Source of the DNA: Sphingomonas sp. PAMC 26621
GTDB lineage: Bacteria; Pseudomonadota; Alphaproteobacteria; Sphingomonadales; Sphingomonadaceae
Length of the DNA stretch: 63,453 bases
Direction: 5' to 3'
Assembly: GCF_000251145.1 (NCBI RefSeq)
Contig: NZ_AIDW01000061.1
Location: 1 to 63,453, forward strand
The number at the start of each line of letters is the position of its first letter. The stretch's first letter is position 1. The translations under genes were made by a program, and so were the position numbers. This document shows positions 43,712 to 52,876 of the stretch, in pieces. A model generated the notes under the pieces. That model was given only the letters and a program-made list of their open reading frames with translations, had not been told where the DNA came from and did not search any database.

Positions 43712-44086
43712 TCAGCGCTCCTGCCGGACGATTTCGGTCAAGGTCACGCCGAGCGCATTCTCGATCAGGACAACCTCGCCGCGCGCGATCAGGCGGTTGT
43801 TGACGAAAATGTCGACTGGCTCACCCACCCGGCGATCCAACTCGATCACGGCATTGGCTTTGAGCTGCATTAACGCGCCGATCGCGATCCGCGCGCGACC
43901 CAGCACAGCCTGCACCGTGACGGGAACGTCATGGACCGCCTGCAGGCTCGAGACCGCCTCGGCTGTCGTAACCGGCTCAGCGATGCTGTCGAAGTCCTCG
44001 AGTTCGGGAAAATGTTCCGTTACCGGGGCTTCGCTTGCCTGAATTAGGTCACGCGCTACGATATCCATGGGCGAGTCTTCCATCAT
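43712..44086 (-). CDS. fliN: Flagellar motor switch protein FliN
   Basis: 124 aa from the ATG at 44086, which overlaps the fliF stop as ATGA; an ATG at 44098 is an alternative. The C-terminal SpoA domain (HDVPVTVQAVLGRARIAIG, DRRVGEPVDIFVNNRLIARG) is complete. It forms the lower C ring with FliM. Confidence 0.93.
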   Translation of the reverse strand: MMEDSPMDIVARDLIQASEAPVTEHFPELEDFDSIAEPVTTAEAVSSLQAVHDVPVTVQAVLGRARIAIGALMQLKANAVIELDRRVGEPVDIFVNNRLIARGEVVLIENALGVTLTEIVRQER

Positions 44087-45699
44087 GAGTTCATCCATTG
44101 CCGGATCACCGAAGCGGATTCGGCCGGGCTTTCCGAAATCGCTTCACCGATCTTTTTGAGCGACGACATCTTGATCCGACCGTCGACCTGCGCGAGTGCG
44201 ATCTCCTGGTCGAGCAAGGCCGTATCGTCGCCAGCTTCGCGCATCGCGTCGATCTGCAGCAGCGCCTCGGGGTCGCCGCTCGCGGCTCGCGCGGCCAGCG
44301 TCTGAGCTTCGCTCGTCTGCGCGATCAGCGAGCGCGCTTCTTCGGCCTGTTGCGCAAAGGTGACCTTGGGGCGCAACAACTTCAACGCTATCAGTCCGAC
44401 GCCTGCGATCACTATCAGTTTGAGCAGGCCGAACAACTGATCGCCCGACGCCCAGGCGAACCAGCCCGGCTTGTTGTCGGCGAGTGGGTCGGCGGTGGCG
44501 AATGCCATGCTTTCCACGATTACGCTATCGCCTCGCGAGGCGTCGAAACCGACCGCATTCTGCACCAGCCGTGTCAGCCGCGCGATTTCGGGCGCGGGCA
44601 CGCCCTTCTTCCCGCCATCGACCATCACAGCGACGGTCAACCGCGCAAGCTTACCGGGCGCTCGCACCGTGACGGTGTGGGTCTGACTGTTCTCGTACGT
44701 CGTGTCCTCCGACGTTTCGTTACGCGCCGATTTGCGAGTGTCACCACTTGGTGCGCCGTTTGCGCCGAGCCCTTGTGCTTCCGGCAGCTGCGCGCCGACC
44801 GATGCGCCCACGGCCGCCGCCGCATTCTCGTTGCTCTGGTCGCCGCTTTCTACGGTAGTCTGATGGCCGATCACCTGCTTGTCGGGGTCGAACACGCTGG
44901 TTTCCTCGCGCGTCTGGTCGCGGCCAACCTGTGCCGAAACTTCGGCGCGGACCCTGCCAGCACCCACGATCGGCTCGAGCATTGCCTCGATCTGCGATCG
45001 CAGTCGCCCTTCGATGCCGGTTTCGCGGTCGTCCGCCTGCCCGGCGCTGGCGTCATCCGCTTCGCCCGCGCGCGCGAGCAGCGCGCCGGTCTGGTCGACG
45101 ATCGATACCTGTTCGGGGGACAATTCCGGTACCGATGACGCGACCAGATAGCGGATAGCCTGCACCGCGCTCGCCGGGAGGCGACCCTTGGTCTTGATCG
45201 TAACGCCAGCAGTCGCTTTGCGCGATTCTGCTGAGAACATCGCGCGCTCTGGCATGACGATATGGACGCGGGCGCGGGCGACGGAATCGAGGCTCTGGAT
45301 CGACTTTTCAAGTTCGCCCTCAATCGCGCGTGTCTCGTTCATCCGGGCGCGCGACGACGAGACGCCAAACGGTTCCTCTGCATCGAGCACGTCATAGCCG
45401 ACCTTGCCGCTCAATTTGTCTCCGGCCATAGCCATTCGCAGTTGCGCCAATTTTTCCTGCGGCGCCATGATCGACGTGCCGTCGGCGGAAAGCTGGAACG
45501 GCACGTTCTGCGCAGTAAGCTTGGCGCTGATCGACTGCGCGACCGACGGCTCGAGATCGGTGTAGAGAAACCCCATTTCGCTAGATGTGCCGCGGAGCGC
45601 CACGGCGGCAAGCACACCCAGCAGCGCCAGGGCCACTCCGGCCATGATCATCAACCGGCGCGTGCCGAGTTGTACGATAAAGTTCCGCAATCCGTTCAA
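44083..45699 (-). CDS. fliF: MS-ring protein FliF
   Basis: I start at TTG 45699, giving LNGLRNFIVQLGTRRL as in other FliF N-termini. The open frame runs upstream to 45936, and the in-frame ATG at 45744 lies inside the CCTATAATG element with no ribosome binding site. About 538 aa. Transmembrane helices lie near residues 20-40 and 430-450. The ring-building motifs (YDVLDAEEPFGVSSSRA, RVHIVMPERAMF) are typical. The C-terminal tail (SLKKIGEAISESPAESASVI) normally binds FliG, which is missing here. Confidence 0.88.
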   Translation of the reverse strand: MNGLRNFIVQLGTRRLMIMAGVALALLGVLAAVALRGTSSEMGFLYTDLEPSVAQSISAKLTAQNVPFQLSADGTSIMAPQEKLAQLRMAMAGDKLSGKVGYDVLDAEEPFGVSSSRARMNETRAIEGELEKSIQSLDSVARARVHIVMPERAMFSAESRKATAGVTIKTKGRLPASAVQAIRYLVASSVPELSPEQVSIVDQTGALLARAGEADDASAGQADDRETGIEGRLRSQIEAMLEPIVGAGRVRAEVSAQVGRDQTREETSVFDPDKQVIGHQTTVESGDQSNENAAAAVGASVGAQLPEAQGLGANGAPSGDTRKSARNETSEDTTYENSQTHTVTVRAPGKLARLTVAVMVDGGKKGVPAPEIARLTRLVQNAVGFDASRGDSVIVESMAFATADPLADNKPGWFAWASGDQLFGLLKLIVIAGVGLIALKLLRPKVTFAQQAEEARSLIAQTSEAQTLAARAASGDPEALLQIDAMREAGDDTALLDQEIALAQVDGRIKMSSLKKIGEAISESPAESASVIRQWMNS

Positions 45700-45742
45700 G
45701 ATCGGCCCCGCTATTGCAATCGGGGTTCTGCCCCTTCCTTTC

Positions 45743-45750
45743 ATTATAGG
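45743..45750 (-). promoter_or_regulatory. CCTATAAT element upstream of fliF
   Basis: On the minus strand CCTATAAT lies 44 bases before the chosen fliF TTG. An ATG begins inside it, so if it is a -10 box that ATG cannot be used. Confidence 0.45.
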
Positions 45751-45982
45751 ACGAGGGGCAGGGAATAATTTGCCGGTAGGTAATTTTTGCCGGTCAGGGA
45801 TCGGTAAGAGGATGTTCGAGAACGTACGGTCTGATGACTGCCATCTGAGACGCTGGCCGAATTTACCGCTCCGCTGGCGCCGACGCCAGCGACAGCTTGA
45901 GCCTTGGCAGGTGTGGCGCGGACTCCTGATCGACAACGATTGATCAAGCTTTCAACCGCGGATTGGTCCACGCACTAGTGTT

Positions 45983-46053
45983 TGATCCCACGATTTGATG
46001 GTGCGATCAGTTCGTTAGAATGGAAGGATTCGCACCATCAAATCGTGGGATCA
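45983..46053. repeat. Perfect 23-bp inverted repeat (possible mini-element)
   Basis: The arms 45983-46005 and 46031-46053 are exact reverse complements, separated by 25 bases. The left arm begins TGATCCCACGATTTGATG. The structure has no coding capacity and looks like two insertion-sequence ends in head-to-head arrangement, or a small MITE. It lies between fliF and the MHYT gene. The span 45700-46190 holds no supported gene. Confidence 0.85.
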
Positions 46054-46176
46054 GACAATTTATTGGACCCAAAAGAGTCAAGCCGTGTGGACGACAGCTA
46101 GTCCTAGCCGCTCGCCAAATTTGCCGGATGTTCATCACTATTTATCGCAGTCCGTCAGCTTAGGTTCCAAGTGCAA

Positions 46177-46184
46177 CCTATAAG
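46177..46184 (+). promoter_or_regulatory. CCTATAAG element touching the MHYT-GGDEF-EAL gene start
   Basis: CCTATAAG is part of the inverted repeat CTATAA-G-TTATAG (46178-46190), whose last base abuts the ATG. It may be an operator or a -10 box of a leaderless transcript. Confidence 0.35.
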
Positions 46185-46190
46185 TTATAG

Positions 46191-48584
46191 ATGATCGCCT
46201 CACTCTCATCTGTAATCGAGTGCATCCGTGCCATGCACGATGCCCGGCTGATGATCCTCGCCGGCGTAGTCTGCGCGATTGGGATCTACGCCGCCTTCGC
46301 GATCGGTAATCACGCGGCTCGAGCTAAGGGATCCGCCCGGACCCGCTGGGGTATCGTTAGCATCGTCGCGAGCGCCAGTACGGCTTGGGCTACCCACTTC
46401 ATCGTCCTGCTCGCGTTCAAGCCAGGCATGCCAGCCGCTTTCGAACCGGTACTGACCGCCATATCGCTGACATGCGCTATCGTAGGAATCGGCGTCGGCG
46501 TTTTAATCTCTATTTGGGCGCGTCAGCGCTGGCAGCGCTTCGTGGCAGGGCTGATTGTCGGTGTGGGAGTGACCGGTCTCCACTATATCGGTCAGGCGGC
46601 GTACCTCGTACAGGGTACCGTCGCGTGGAACCTAAGGCTTGTCCTGCCATCCATCATTGCCAGCCTGCCTCTTTCGGGGATAGCGATGGTGGCTGTAGCA
46701 AGCCGCAACCGGCGAGTCCGAGCAACTGCAGCGCCTTGGCTGTTCGTCTCGATCGCATTGCTACACTTCTGCGGCATGGCCGCAATGACCCTCCATTTTG
46801 ATGCAGCGAAGCGCTTTCCGGACAACGCCATATCTCCGCACGCGATTACACCGGTTGTTGCCGGGGTGTCACTCGCCCTTATCCTACTTGCCGTAATCGG
46901 TTGGAGGTTCGATCTTGCGGCAAAGGCCAACCTGCGACAGGACAGACAGCGCCTTCGCGAGCTTGCCGACGTCGCACTCGAAGGGCTGCTAATTTGCCAG
47001 GACGATGTCGTTGTGACGGCCAACGACAGTGTCGAGCTTCTGTCCGGCCACGCGCCAGGCTCGTTATCGGGCTACTTTATTAGTTCCCTCCTACCCGGGC
47101 TCGATGTCTCAAGCCTGCCAGAACGCGAAGAGCGGGAGATGAATCTCATTGGCGCCGACGGGCTTGAAGTTCCGGTTCGCGTCCTGCGACGTGAGGTAGC
47201 CCTTGGGCACAAAATCCAGACTGTGATCGCGGTTAGGGATCAACGCGAGCGTATAAAGACGGAAGCGAAGATGCGGCTGCTCGCGTTTAGCGATCCCTTA
47301 ACCGGCCTCGCCAACAGAACACGGTTTTTCGATCTTCTCGCCGTTCACACAGCGTCGCGCCGCGAGCGTGACCAGGCAAGTGCGATACTGATACTCGATC
47401 TTGATCGCTTCAAAGCGGTCAACGATATGCTCGGCCACGCCGCGGGGGACATTGTGCTTCGGATGGTCGCTGATCGCTTGCGATCTACCTTGCGCGTGGA
47501 CGATGTCCTCGCTCGTCTGGGTGGCGACGAGTTTGCGGTTCTGCAGACATCTGCCGAAGAAGCAGATGCAGCAGCAGCGTTGGCAGCACGCATCGTCAAG
47601 ATCATCGCTGGGAGCCCCTTCCTGCTTGATGGCCAACCGATCCATCTTGGCGCCAGCATTGGTATCGCAATTGCTCCGGACGACGGCGAGGATCCGGCGG
47701 AGTTGATGCACAACGCAGACCTCGCCCTTTATGCCGCCAAGGCAGATGGCAGAGGGACATTCCGCCGCTACGATGTCTCGCTCGACGAGAAGATGCGTGA
47801 GCGTCGCGCGATTGAAGCAGGGTTGCGGCTTGCGCTTGCTGAAGGGCAGATGGAGCTGCATTATCAGCCGTTGGCGGACGCCATGAGCGGACGCATTACA
47901 TCTGTCGAGGCTCTCGTGCGCTGGAACCACCCTGACCGCGGTTTGGTGCCACCGTTGGACTTCATTGGCATTGCCGAAGAGACAGGTCTCATCGTGCCGC
48001 TTGGGGCTTGGGTCTTGAACACGGCATGTGCAGAGGCTGCGACATGGCCGGAAGGAATGCGAGTCGCGGTTAACTTGTCACCCGCTCAGTTCCGCGATCG
48101 GTCGCTAGTTTCCTTAATCGTGACAACCCTTCATTCTACCGGGCTGTCTCCTGGACGCCTTGAGCTAGAGATTACCGAAGGCGTTTTGCTGTCAGACGAA
48201 GGTGGGACGCTCGAGACGTTGAACGAGCTCAGAGCACTAGGCGTGCACGTCTCCATGGACGACTTTGGAACTGGTTATTCGTCACTGAGCTACTTGCGTA
48301 AATTCCCTTTCGACAAGATCAAGATCGACCAGTCTTTTGTGCGGCAATTGCCTCATGACGCAGAGAGCGCGGCGATCGTTCGGGCTATCATCACGATGGC
48401 CAAGTGCCTTGGTATGTCAACGACGGTCGAAGGCGTCGAGACGTCAGAACAGTTAAACTTCTCGATCGCGGCTGGCTGCGACACGATCCAGGGCTATCTT
48501 ATCAGCCGCCCCCTCAATCGCGCTAGTTTTGCAAGCCTCATCGCAACGATAAGCAAAGCTCCCTACCCATTGGTATCCACCTGA
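46191..48584 (+). CDS. MHYT-GGDEF-EAL membrane c-di-GMP enzyme
   Basis: 797 aa. Seven transmembrane helices carry MHYT-type motifs in divergent form (ATHFIVLLAF, GLHYIGQAA, LHFCGMAAM). A PAS-like region follows, then GGDEF (RLGGDEFAV with RxxD-type segments upstream) and EAL (EALVRWNHP, DDFGTGYSS, TVEGVET). Both catalytic signatures are intact, so it may make or break c-di-GMP. MHYT domains are thought to sense oxygen, CO or NO through copper. c-di-GMP controls motility, so it may link to the flagellar island. Confidence 0.9.
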   Translation: MIASLSSVIECIRAMHDARLMILAGVVCAIGIYAAFAIGNHAARAKGSARTRWGIVSIVASASTAWATHFIVLLAFKPGMPAAFEPVLTAISLTCAIVGIGVGVLISIWARQRWQRFVAGLIVGVGVTGLHYIGQAAYLVQGTVAWNLRLVLPSIIASLPLSGIAMVAVASRNRRVRATAAPWLFVSIALLHFCGMAAMTLHFDAAKRFPDNAISPHAITPVVAGVSLALILLAVIGWRFDLAAKANLRQDRQRLRELADVALEGLLICQDDVVVTANDSVELLSGHAPGSLSGYFISSLLPGLDVSSLPEREEREMNLIGADGLEVPVRVLRREVALGHKIQTVIAVRDQRERIKTEAKMRLLAFSDPLTGLANRTRFFDLLAVHTASRRERDQASAILILDLDRFKAVNDMLGHAAGDIVLRMVADRLRSTLRVDDVLARLGGDEFAVLQTSAEEADAAAALAARIVKIIAGSPFLLDGQPIHLGASIGIAIAPDDGEDPAELMHNADLALYAAKADGRGTFRRYDVSLDEKMRERRAIEAGLRLALAEGQMELHYQPLADAMSGRITSVEALVRWNHPDRGLVPPLDFIGIAEETGLIVPLGAWVLNTACAEAATWPEGMRVAVNLSPAQFRDRSLVSLIVTTLHSTGLSPGRLELEITEGVLLSDEGGTLETLNELRALGVHVSMDDFGTGYSSLSYLRKFPFDKIKIDQSFVRQLPHDAESAAIVRAIITMAKCLGMSTTVEGVETSEQLNFSIAAGCDTIQGYLISRPLNRASFASLIATISKAPYPLVST

Positions 48585-49090
48585 ATGGCGTTTTCCCAAC
48601 TGTAAATGGGCGTTGAACAGGAACCCCCGATCGGCGTCGACGAGCTCCCCTAAAAGCGTTGCGCTGACGTCGATGTTGGAGTGCCGTTCGGACCGGCACA
48701 TGCTCATCGAGCCGGAAACCATAGAACAGCGCGCCCTGTGCCACCTGCCGACCCATCATGTCCGTGATCCCCCTACCGCCTTGCAGGAGTGAATCACGCC
48801 CTCGTCACCATCGCAAGCCGCCGTTTTTCAACAGTCTCAAGCGTTTGTGACACCAATCTCCAAGGCAGTGCGAGCGGACGACGCGGGGCTATTGGTTAAG
48901 CGCTTCCACTCGGTGATCGCGCCGATCCCTGACGCAACGCTTCGGCAATCCGCCCTCCACGATACGCGCGGTGCGCAACCTCCGTTGCGTTACGGCCCAT
49001 TGGGTCGAAGGAACCATTCAATTATAACGTCGGTTGCATCGTTTGCGATATCAGTGGCTTGATTGGGAGCCTCATCGCCGAGGATTTCGC
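48585..49090. other. Gene-poor stretch before the stress genes
   Basis: Short frames occur on both strands, but none has a convincing start or family. The piece around 48600-48700 looks like decayed mobile DNA. No supported feature. Confidence 0.35.
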
Positions 49091-49273
49091 ATGGGTGAGT
49101 TTACCGACAAGCTCGACGCCGCAGGCAACAAGATTGCCGGCAACGTCAAGGAAGCCGCTGGTAAGGCGGCCGGAAACGACAAGCTGGAAGCCGAAGGCAA
49201 AGCTCAGCAGCTCAAGGGCACCGGGCAAGACGTCAAGGGCAGCGTCAAGGGCGCTCTCGGCGACGACATTTAA
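49091..49273 (+). CDS. CsbD-family small stress protein
   Basis: 60 aa. The whole sequence fits CsbD: AGNKIAGNVKEAAGKAAG followed by EAEGKAQQLKG and KGSVKGALGDDI. These small hydrophilic proteins are induced by general stress in many bacteria; their function is unknown. ATG with GAGG eight bases upstream. Confidence 0.9.
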   Translation: MGEFTDKLDAAGNKIAGNVKEAAGKAAGNDKLEAEGKAQQLKGTGQDVKGSVKGALGDDI

Positions 49274-49289
49274 GCCAGCAACGAGATTG

Positions 49290-49326
49290 AAGGCTGACCG
49301 CGGCGTGCCCGTGGACAGCCTTTTTT
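49290..49326 (+). terminator. Intrinsic terminator after the CsbD gene
   Basis: AAGGCTG pairs with CAGCCTT, the inner CCGCGG pairs with CCGTGG with one wobble, and TTTTTT follows. It begins 17 bases after the stop. Confidence 0.85.
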
Positions 49327-49353
49327 ACCGATAACCAGGAAGAGGGTTCAGGA

Positions 49354-49662
49354 ATGAAGATGATGTTGTTTGCCGCGCTCGCGGGTGTTGCTTTCGCCGG
49401 TGCTGCGAATGCCCAGTCGGACACCACCGGATCGCACAACCCGGCCATCAAAAACAACACGCCGCGCACGACCGCAGCAGCGGCCAAGGGCCGCAACTCC
49501 TTCACCGAACATCAGGCGCAGGTCCGCATCGGCAAAGCCGGCTTCACTAACGTGAGCGGTCTGGCGAAGAACGGGAATGGCGTCTGGCAGGGCACGGCCA
49601 TGAAGGGCGGCTCCAAGGTCAATGTTGCGCTCGACTACAAAGGCAACGTCACCGTTCATTGA
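49354..49662 (+). CDS. Small exported PepSY-like protein
   Basis: 102 aa. Signal peptide MKMMLFAALAGVAFAGAANA, cleaved before QSD. The mature part has EHQAQVRIGKAGFTNVSGL and GVWQGTAMKGGSKVNVALD, a small alpha-plus-beta layout like PepSY/BON-type periplasmic proteins common in this class. Function unknown. Confidence 0.7.
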   Translation: MKMMLFAALAGVAFAGAANAQSDTTGSHNPAIKNNTPRTTAAAAKGRNSFTEHQAQVRIGKAGFTNVSGLAKNGNGVWQGTAMKGGSKVNVALDYKGNVTVH

Positions 49663-49697
49663 TCGCTACGTCGCACCGACATTTTTTGGAGAATGAC

Positions 49698-50321
49698 ATG
49701 ACCAAAACCATTACCCGTCTGTTCGACGATTATGCCGACGCCAAGGCCGCTGTTGACGCCTTAGAAGCACATGGCATCCCGCATGCCGACATCAGTATCG
49801 TCTCCAACAACACTCACGGTGAACATGCTGTCGGCGATCATCAAGGCGTGGACGACCATGGCGATGTGAGCCGAGGCACTTCGACCGGCGCAGTGCTGGG
49901 CGGCGCTGGCGGCCTGCTCGCCGGTCTAGGCCTGCTCGCTATCCCGGGTCTTGGCCCTATCGTTGCAGCAGGCTGGCTGGCGGCGACTGCCGTTGGCGCC
50001 GGTATTGGTGCGGCAGGTGGCGCTGCTACCGGCGGTATTGTGGGGGCACTAAAGGAGTCCGGTCACACTGAGGAAGAGGCAAACGTCTATTCCGAGGGCG
50101 TCCGTCGTGGCGGAACGCTGGTCAGCGTGCGCACCGACGACATGGAAGCGGCTCAGGCCGAGTCCATCCTTGATGCCAATCGGTCGGTCGATGCATCTAC
50201 CCGTGGCGCTGCCTATCGCCAGAGTGGCTGGAACACATTCGACCCCGATGCGGCCGACTATACACCTGACGAGGTGACCCGCGAGCGGTCGACCTACACG
50301 ACCGCAGCAACGCGCTACTAA
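49698..50321 (+). CDS. General stress protein with glycine-zipper region
   Basis: 207 aa from ATG at 49698. An N-terminal ferredoxin-like fold (DYADAKAAVDALEAHGI, ADISIVSNN) precedes a Gly/Ala-rich hydrophobic stretch (LGGAGGLLAGLGLLAIPGLG, then AGIGAAGGAATGGIVGAL), probably membrane-associating. It resembles the YflT/general stress 17M group. It sits in a group of stress-type genes. Confidence 0.75.
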   Translation: MTKTITRLFDDYADAKAAVDALEAHGIPHADISIVSNNTHGEHAVGDHQGVDDHGDVSRGTSTGAVLGGAGGLLAGLGLLAIPGLGPIVAAGWLAATAVGAGIGAAGGAATGGIVGALKESGHTEEEANVYSEGVRRGGTLVSVRTDDMEAAQAESILDANRSVDASTRGAAYRQSGWNTFDPDAADYTPDEVTRERSTYTTAATRY

Positions 50322-50621
50322 GACGATTGCGGCGGTTCTAACAGGACCGCCGCAACCACCAACCGAACCGGCTAACATCGATGAGCCTCAGCTTGATCTG
50401 CCACGCCGAAAGGTAGACCTTTTACCTTATCTCGCTGCGACCGATGCTGGTCGGATGCTCCTGCCTATCTGAGCCATGCCGACCGGGTCTACTTCCAGGT
50501 CGGCCAGCCGGATGCCAATGCCCGCCCCCGATCATTGGGAAATGCACAGAAACGGGTCGCGTTACGCTGATCTGACAGGCCCAACCTGACGATCCAAAGG
50601 GAGATACCAGGGAGCTGGAAC

Positions 50622-50837
50622 ATGATCGATCATTTCGCCGGCCGCCAGAAGAACCCATGGGCGATCGAATATGGCTGCCTAAGCGTCCTCATCGATGCCG
50701 CCACGTCGGTCGAGGAACGGGATAGCGCGCAAAAGGCACTGCGCGATCATTGCGACACCCGGTTCAAGCCCGTGGTCAGCCAACGCATGCTGGAAGTGCA
50801 GACGGAACGGAACGCCATAGCGGACGCCCGACACTGA
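50622..50837 (+). CDS. Hypothetical protein (71 aa)
   Basis: GGGAG precedes the ATG by seven bases. The sequence is helical and charged (EYGCLSVLIDAATSVEERDS). No family is recognised. Bases 50322-50621 contain no supported gene. Confidence 0.5.
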   Translation: MIDHFAGRQKNPWAIEYGCLSVLIDAATSVEERDSAQKALRDHCDTRFKPVVSQRMLEVQTERNAIADARH

Positions 50838-50881
50838 CCTGACGACGATCCCGCACGGTTCGCTGCACCGCGAACGGCACG

Positions 50882-51067
50882 TTATCCGACCTCTTCGACA
50901 GCCACGACACGGGCGATCGTAGACCCGCCGTTGTTGATCGCCTCCTTGTGTAGCGCCGCATCGCGCGCCGACGCATCGTCGGCGTGATGCCCCTCATAGA
51001 TGCTCTCAACCCTGTTATCGTTAGGAAAGAGGCTGCTCACGGTCACCTTCCAAAGCCTGTTGGCCAT
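50882..51067 (-). CDS. Hypothetical protein (61 aa)
   Basis: MANRLWKVTVSSLFPNDNRV... with a GGGGATGGGACG leader before the ATG. It may be a short beta-rich protein. It lies just downstream of the relaxase gene on the same strand, so it may be the last gene of the mob operon. Confidence 0.5.
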   Translation of the reverse strand: MANRLWKVTVSSLFPNDNRVESIYEGHHADDASARDAALHKEAINNGGSTIARVVAVEEVG

Positions 51068-51097
51068 CGTCCCATCCCCTCTGCCGGTTGATCCCGT

Positions 51098-52804
51098 CTA
51101 CCGTCCTCGGCCACGATCCTTGCCCTGCTCGCGCTCCTGACGCTCCTTGTCACGGCTGGCCCTGATCTTCTCGCGCGCCTCGGCGACGCGCTTCTCCTGT
51201 TCGGTCTGGGGTGGCTTGCCATCGACACCGGCCTTGCCCGCCATGCGATCCGCCATCGCCCGGCCGTCCAGCGCCGGTGACGCGGATAGTGCCTCAATAC
51301 CGGCGTCCAGTTTCGCGGCGAGCTTGCCGTCACGCTCCGCACGCTCATGCCCGACCAGCGCGCCAGCACGACGCCGGGCCGCGCTCTCGCCCGGATTGGC
51401 GATATCGACCATAGGACCAGCCTCCTGTTTTACCCGTTCATATTCGGCTGCCAACGCAGGTTGCGCCAGCCCCGCCTTGCGCTCCGCCAGCCTCTCGCCG
51501 GCTGACGGCTCGGCCTCCCACGAGAACGCACGCCGCATATATCCCGCCAGTTTGTCGATCTGGCCGGACAGCCGTTCGATCCGCTTCTGGATCGCGGCGC
51601 GGGTCTGCTCCCATGCCTTAGCCGCCGCTTCGTAGGTGGTACGCTTCACCGCCGCGAACAAACCGGCCGGTGCCTGGGGGCGCTGCCGGCGGTGGGCTTC
51701 CTGCCGCCGCTCATGCACGCTGAGTAGCTTGCGGGCATAGCCATCGACTTGGCTAGCCTTGTCCTGGAAGCCCTGAAACTGACGATCGGTTTCCGCTTTC
51801 CACTCGCGCAAAACGATTTCGGGGGGACGTACCACGGGCGCCGCTACCGGCACGTCCAGCAACCACCGGTCGCGGCCCTGCTGTACGTCGGCACGGCGCA
51901 TCTCCCGCGCCGCTTCGAGCAGCCCGTATCGCCGCTCCGGCTCAGCCGGTGCCGGCATTACACGCTCGGCCGCCAGTCGCTCGCGGGCTTGCGCGAGATC
52001 GATCACCTCGGCGTTCAAACCCTCGCGCGCCCGGACCTTGTCACCCTGATCGGTACTACGGCCCTTGCGCTCGATCTGGATAACGTTGGGACCGTAATGC
52101 CATCCCGGCACCCGGTTCTCGTTCTCGGCGACAAACGCTACGTCGCCACGCTCACGGGCCGCCTCGATCTGGCCGGCCTTGTGCATGTGCCCTGCCCGCC
52201 AGCGCGCCGCCTGCTCAGGGTATCCCGCTCGCTCCAATGCATCGCCGCACATGGCTGCAAACTCCGTCCGCCAATGCTCGACCTCGCCCGATCGCTGATC
52301 GTCCAATTCGCGCACCTTGGCCCCGAAGCCGTCCGGCTCAATCCGCCGCGTCGAACACAACACATGCGCGTGATGATTGCGGTTGCCCTGTCCGTGGGCA
52401 GCGTCCGGGTCGGGACCGTGAATCGAGGCATCCACCACCATTCCGTGGCGTTCAACCAGCGCCGTCGCGAACTGCGCCACCAGTGCTTGCCGCGCTTCAC
52501 TGTCGAGGTCCGCCGGCAACGCGATCTCGAACTCTCGCGCGACGGTACTGTTCTTGCGCGTCTCGGCGGCTTCCACCGCATTCCACAAGGCAGGACGGTC
52601 CTGCACCCATGCCGGTGCATCGGCCGGCGCGAAGATCGCGCACTGTGGCCGTTCCACGCCACCACGCCGCGAATAGTCGAATACCTGTCCCGTGCGCTGG
52701 TCCTCGATGCGTTCACCCGACCGGTACGCACACGCTGCTGTTGCGCTGCGGCCCTGCGAGCGCCCGATCGTTTTCACGCTCATGTGATACGGGGCAAGCG
52801 GCAC
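51098..52804 (-). CDS. mobA: MobQ-family conjugative relaxase (MobA/TraA-like)
   Basis: 568 aa. The N-terminal relaxase domain has a likely catalytic Tyr at residue 27 (ACAYRSGE) and the metal-binding three-His motif NHHAHVL (His144, His145, His147). The rest is helical and basic, lacking helicase motifs, so it is a mobilisation relaxase and not the full TraA fusion. It nicks at oriT and leads the strand to the coupling protein. A second start is at residue 8. Confidence 0.92.
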   Translation of the reverse strand: MPLAPYHMSVKTIGRSQGRSATAACAYRSGERIEDQRTGQVFDYSRRGGVERPQCAIFAPADAPAWVQDRPALWNAVEAAETRKNSTVAREFEIALPADLDSEARQALVAQFATALVERHGMVVDASIHGPDPDAAHGQGNRNHHAHVLCSTRRIEPDGFGAKVRELDDQRSGEVEHWRTEFAAMCGDALERAGYPEQAARWRAGHMHKAGQIEAARERGDVAFVAENENRVPGWHYGPNVIQIERKGRSTDQGDKVRAREGLNAEVIDLAQARERLAAERVMPAPAEPERRYGLLEAAREMRRADVQQGRDRWLLDVPVAAPVVRPPEIVLREWKAETDRQFQGFQDKASQVDGYARKLLSVHERRQEAHRRQRPQAPAGLFAAVKRTTYEAAAKAWEQTRAAIQKRIERLSGQIDKLAGYMRRAFSWEAEPSAGERLAERKAGLAQPALAAEYERVKQEAGPMVDIANPGESAARRRAGALVGHERAERDGKLAAKLDAGIEALSASPALDGRAMADRMAGKAGVDGKPPQTEQEKRVAEAREKIRASRDKERQEREQGKDRGRGR

Positions 52805-52876
52805 TTCTTCTTCCGTCCCTTCTGCTTACTGCCTTCTTCACACGAGGTCCAGCGGCACGATGCAGGCCGGGGGTGT

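Noticed and set aside
44098..45138. 346-residue plus-strand frame
   Set aside because: It is opposite fliF, which is unambiguous.
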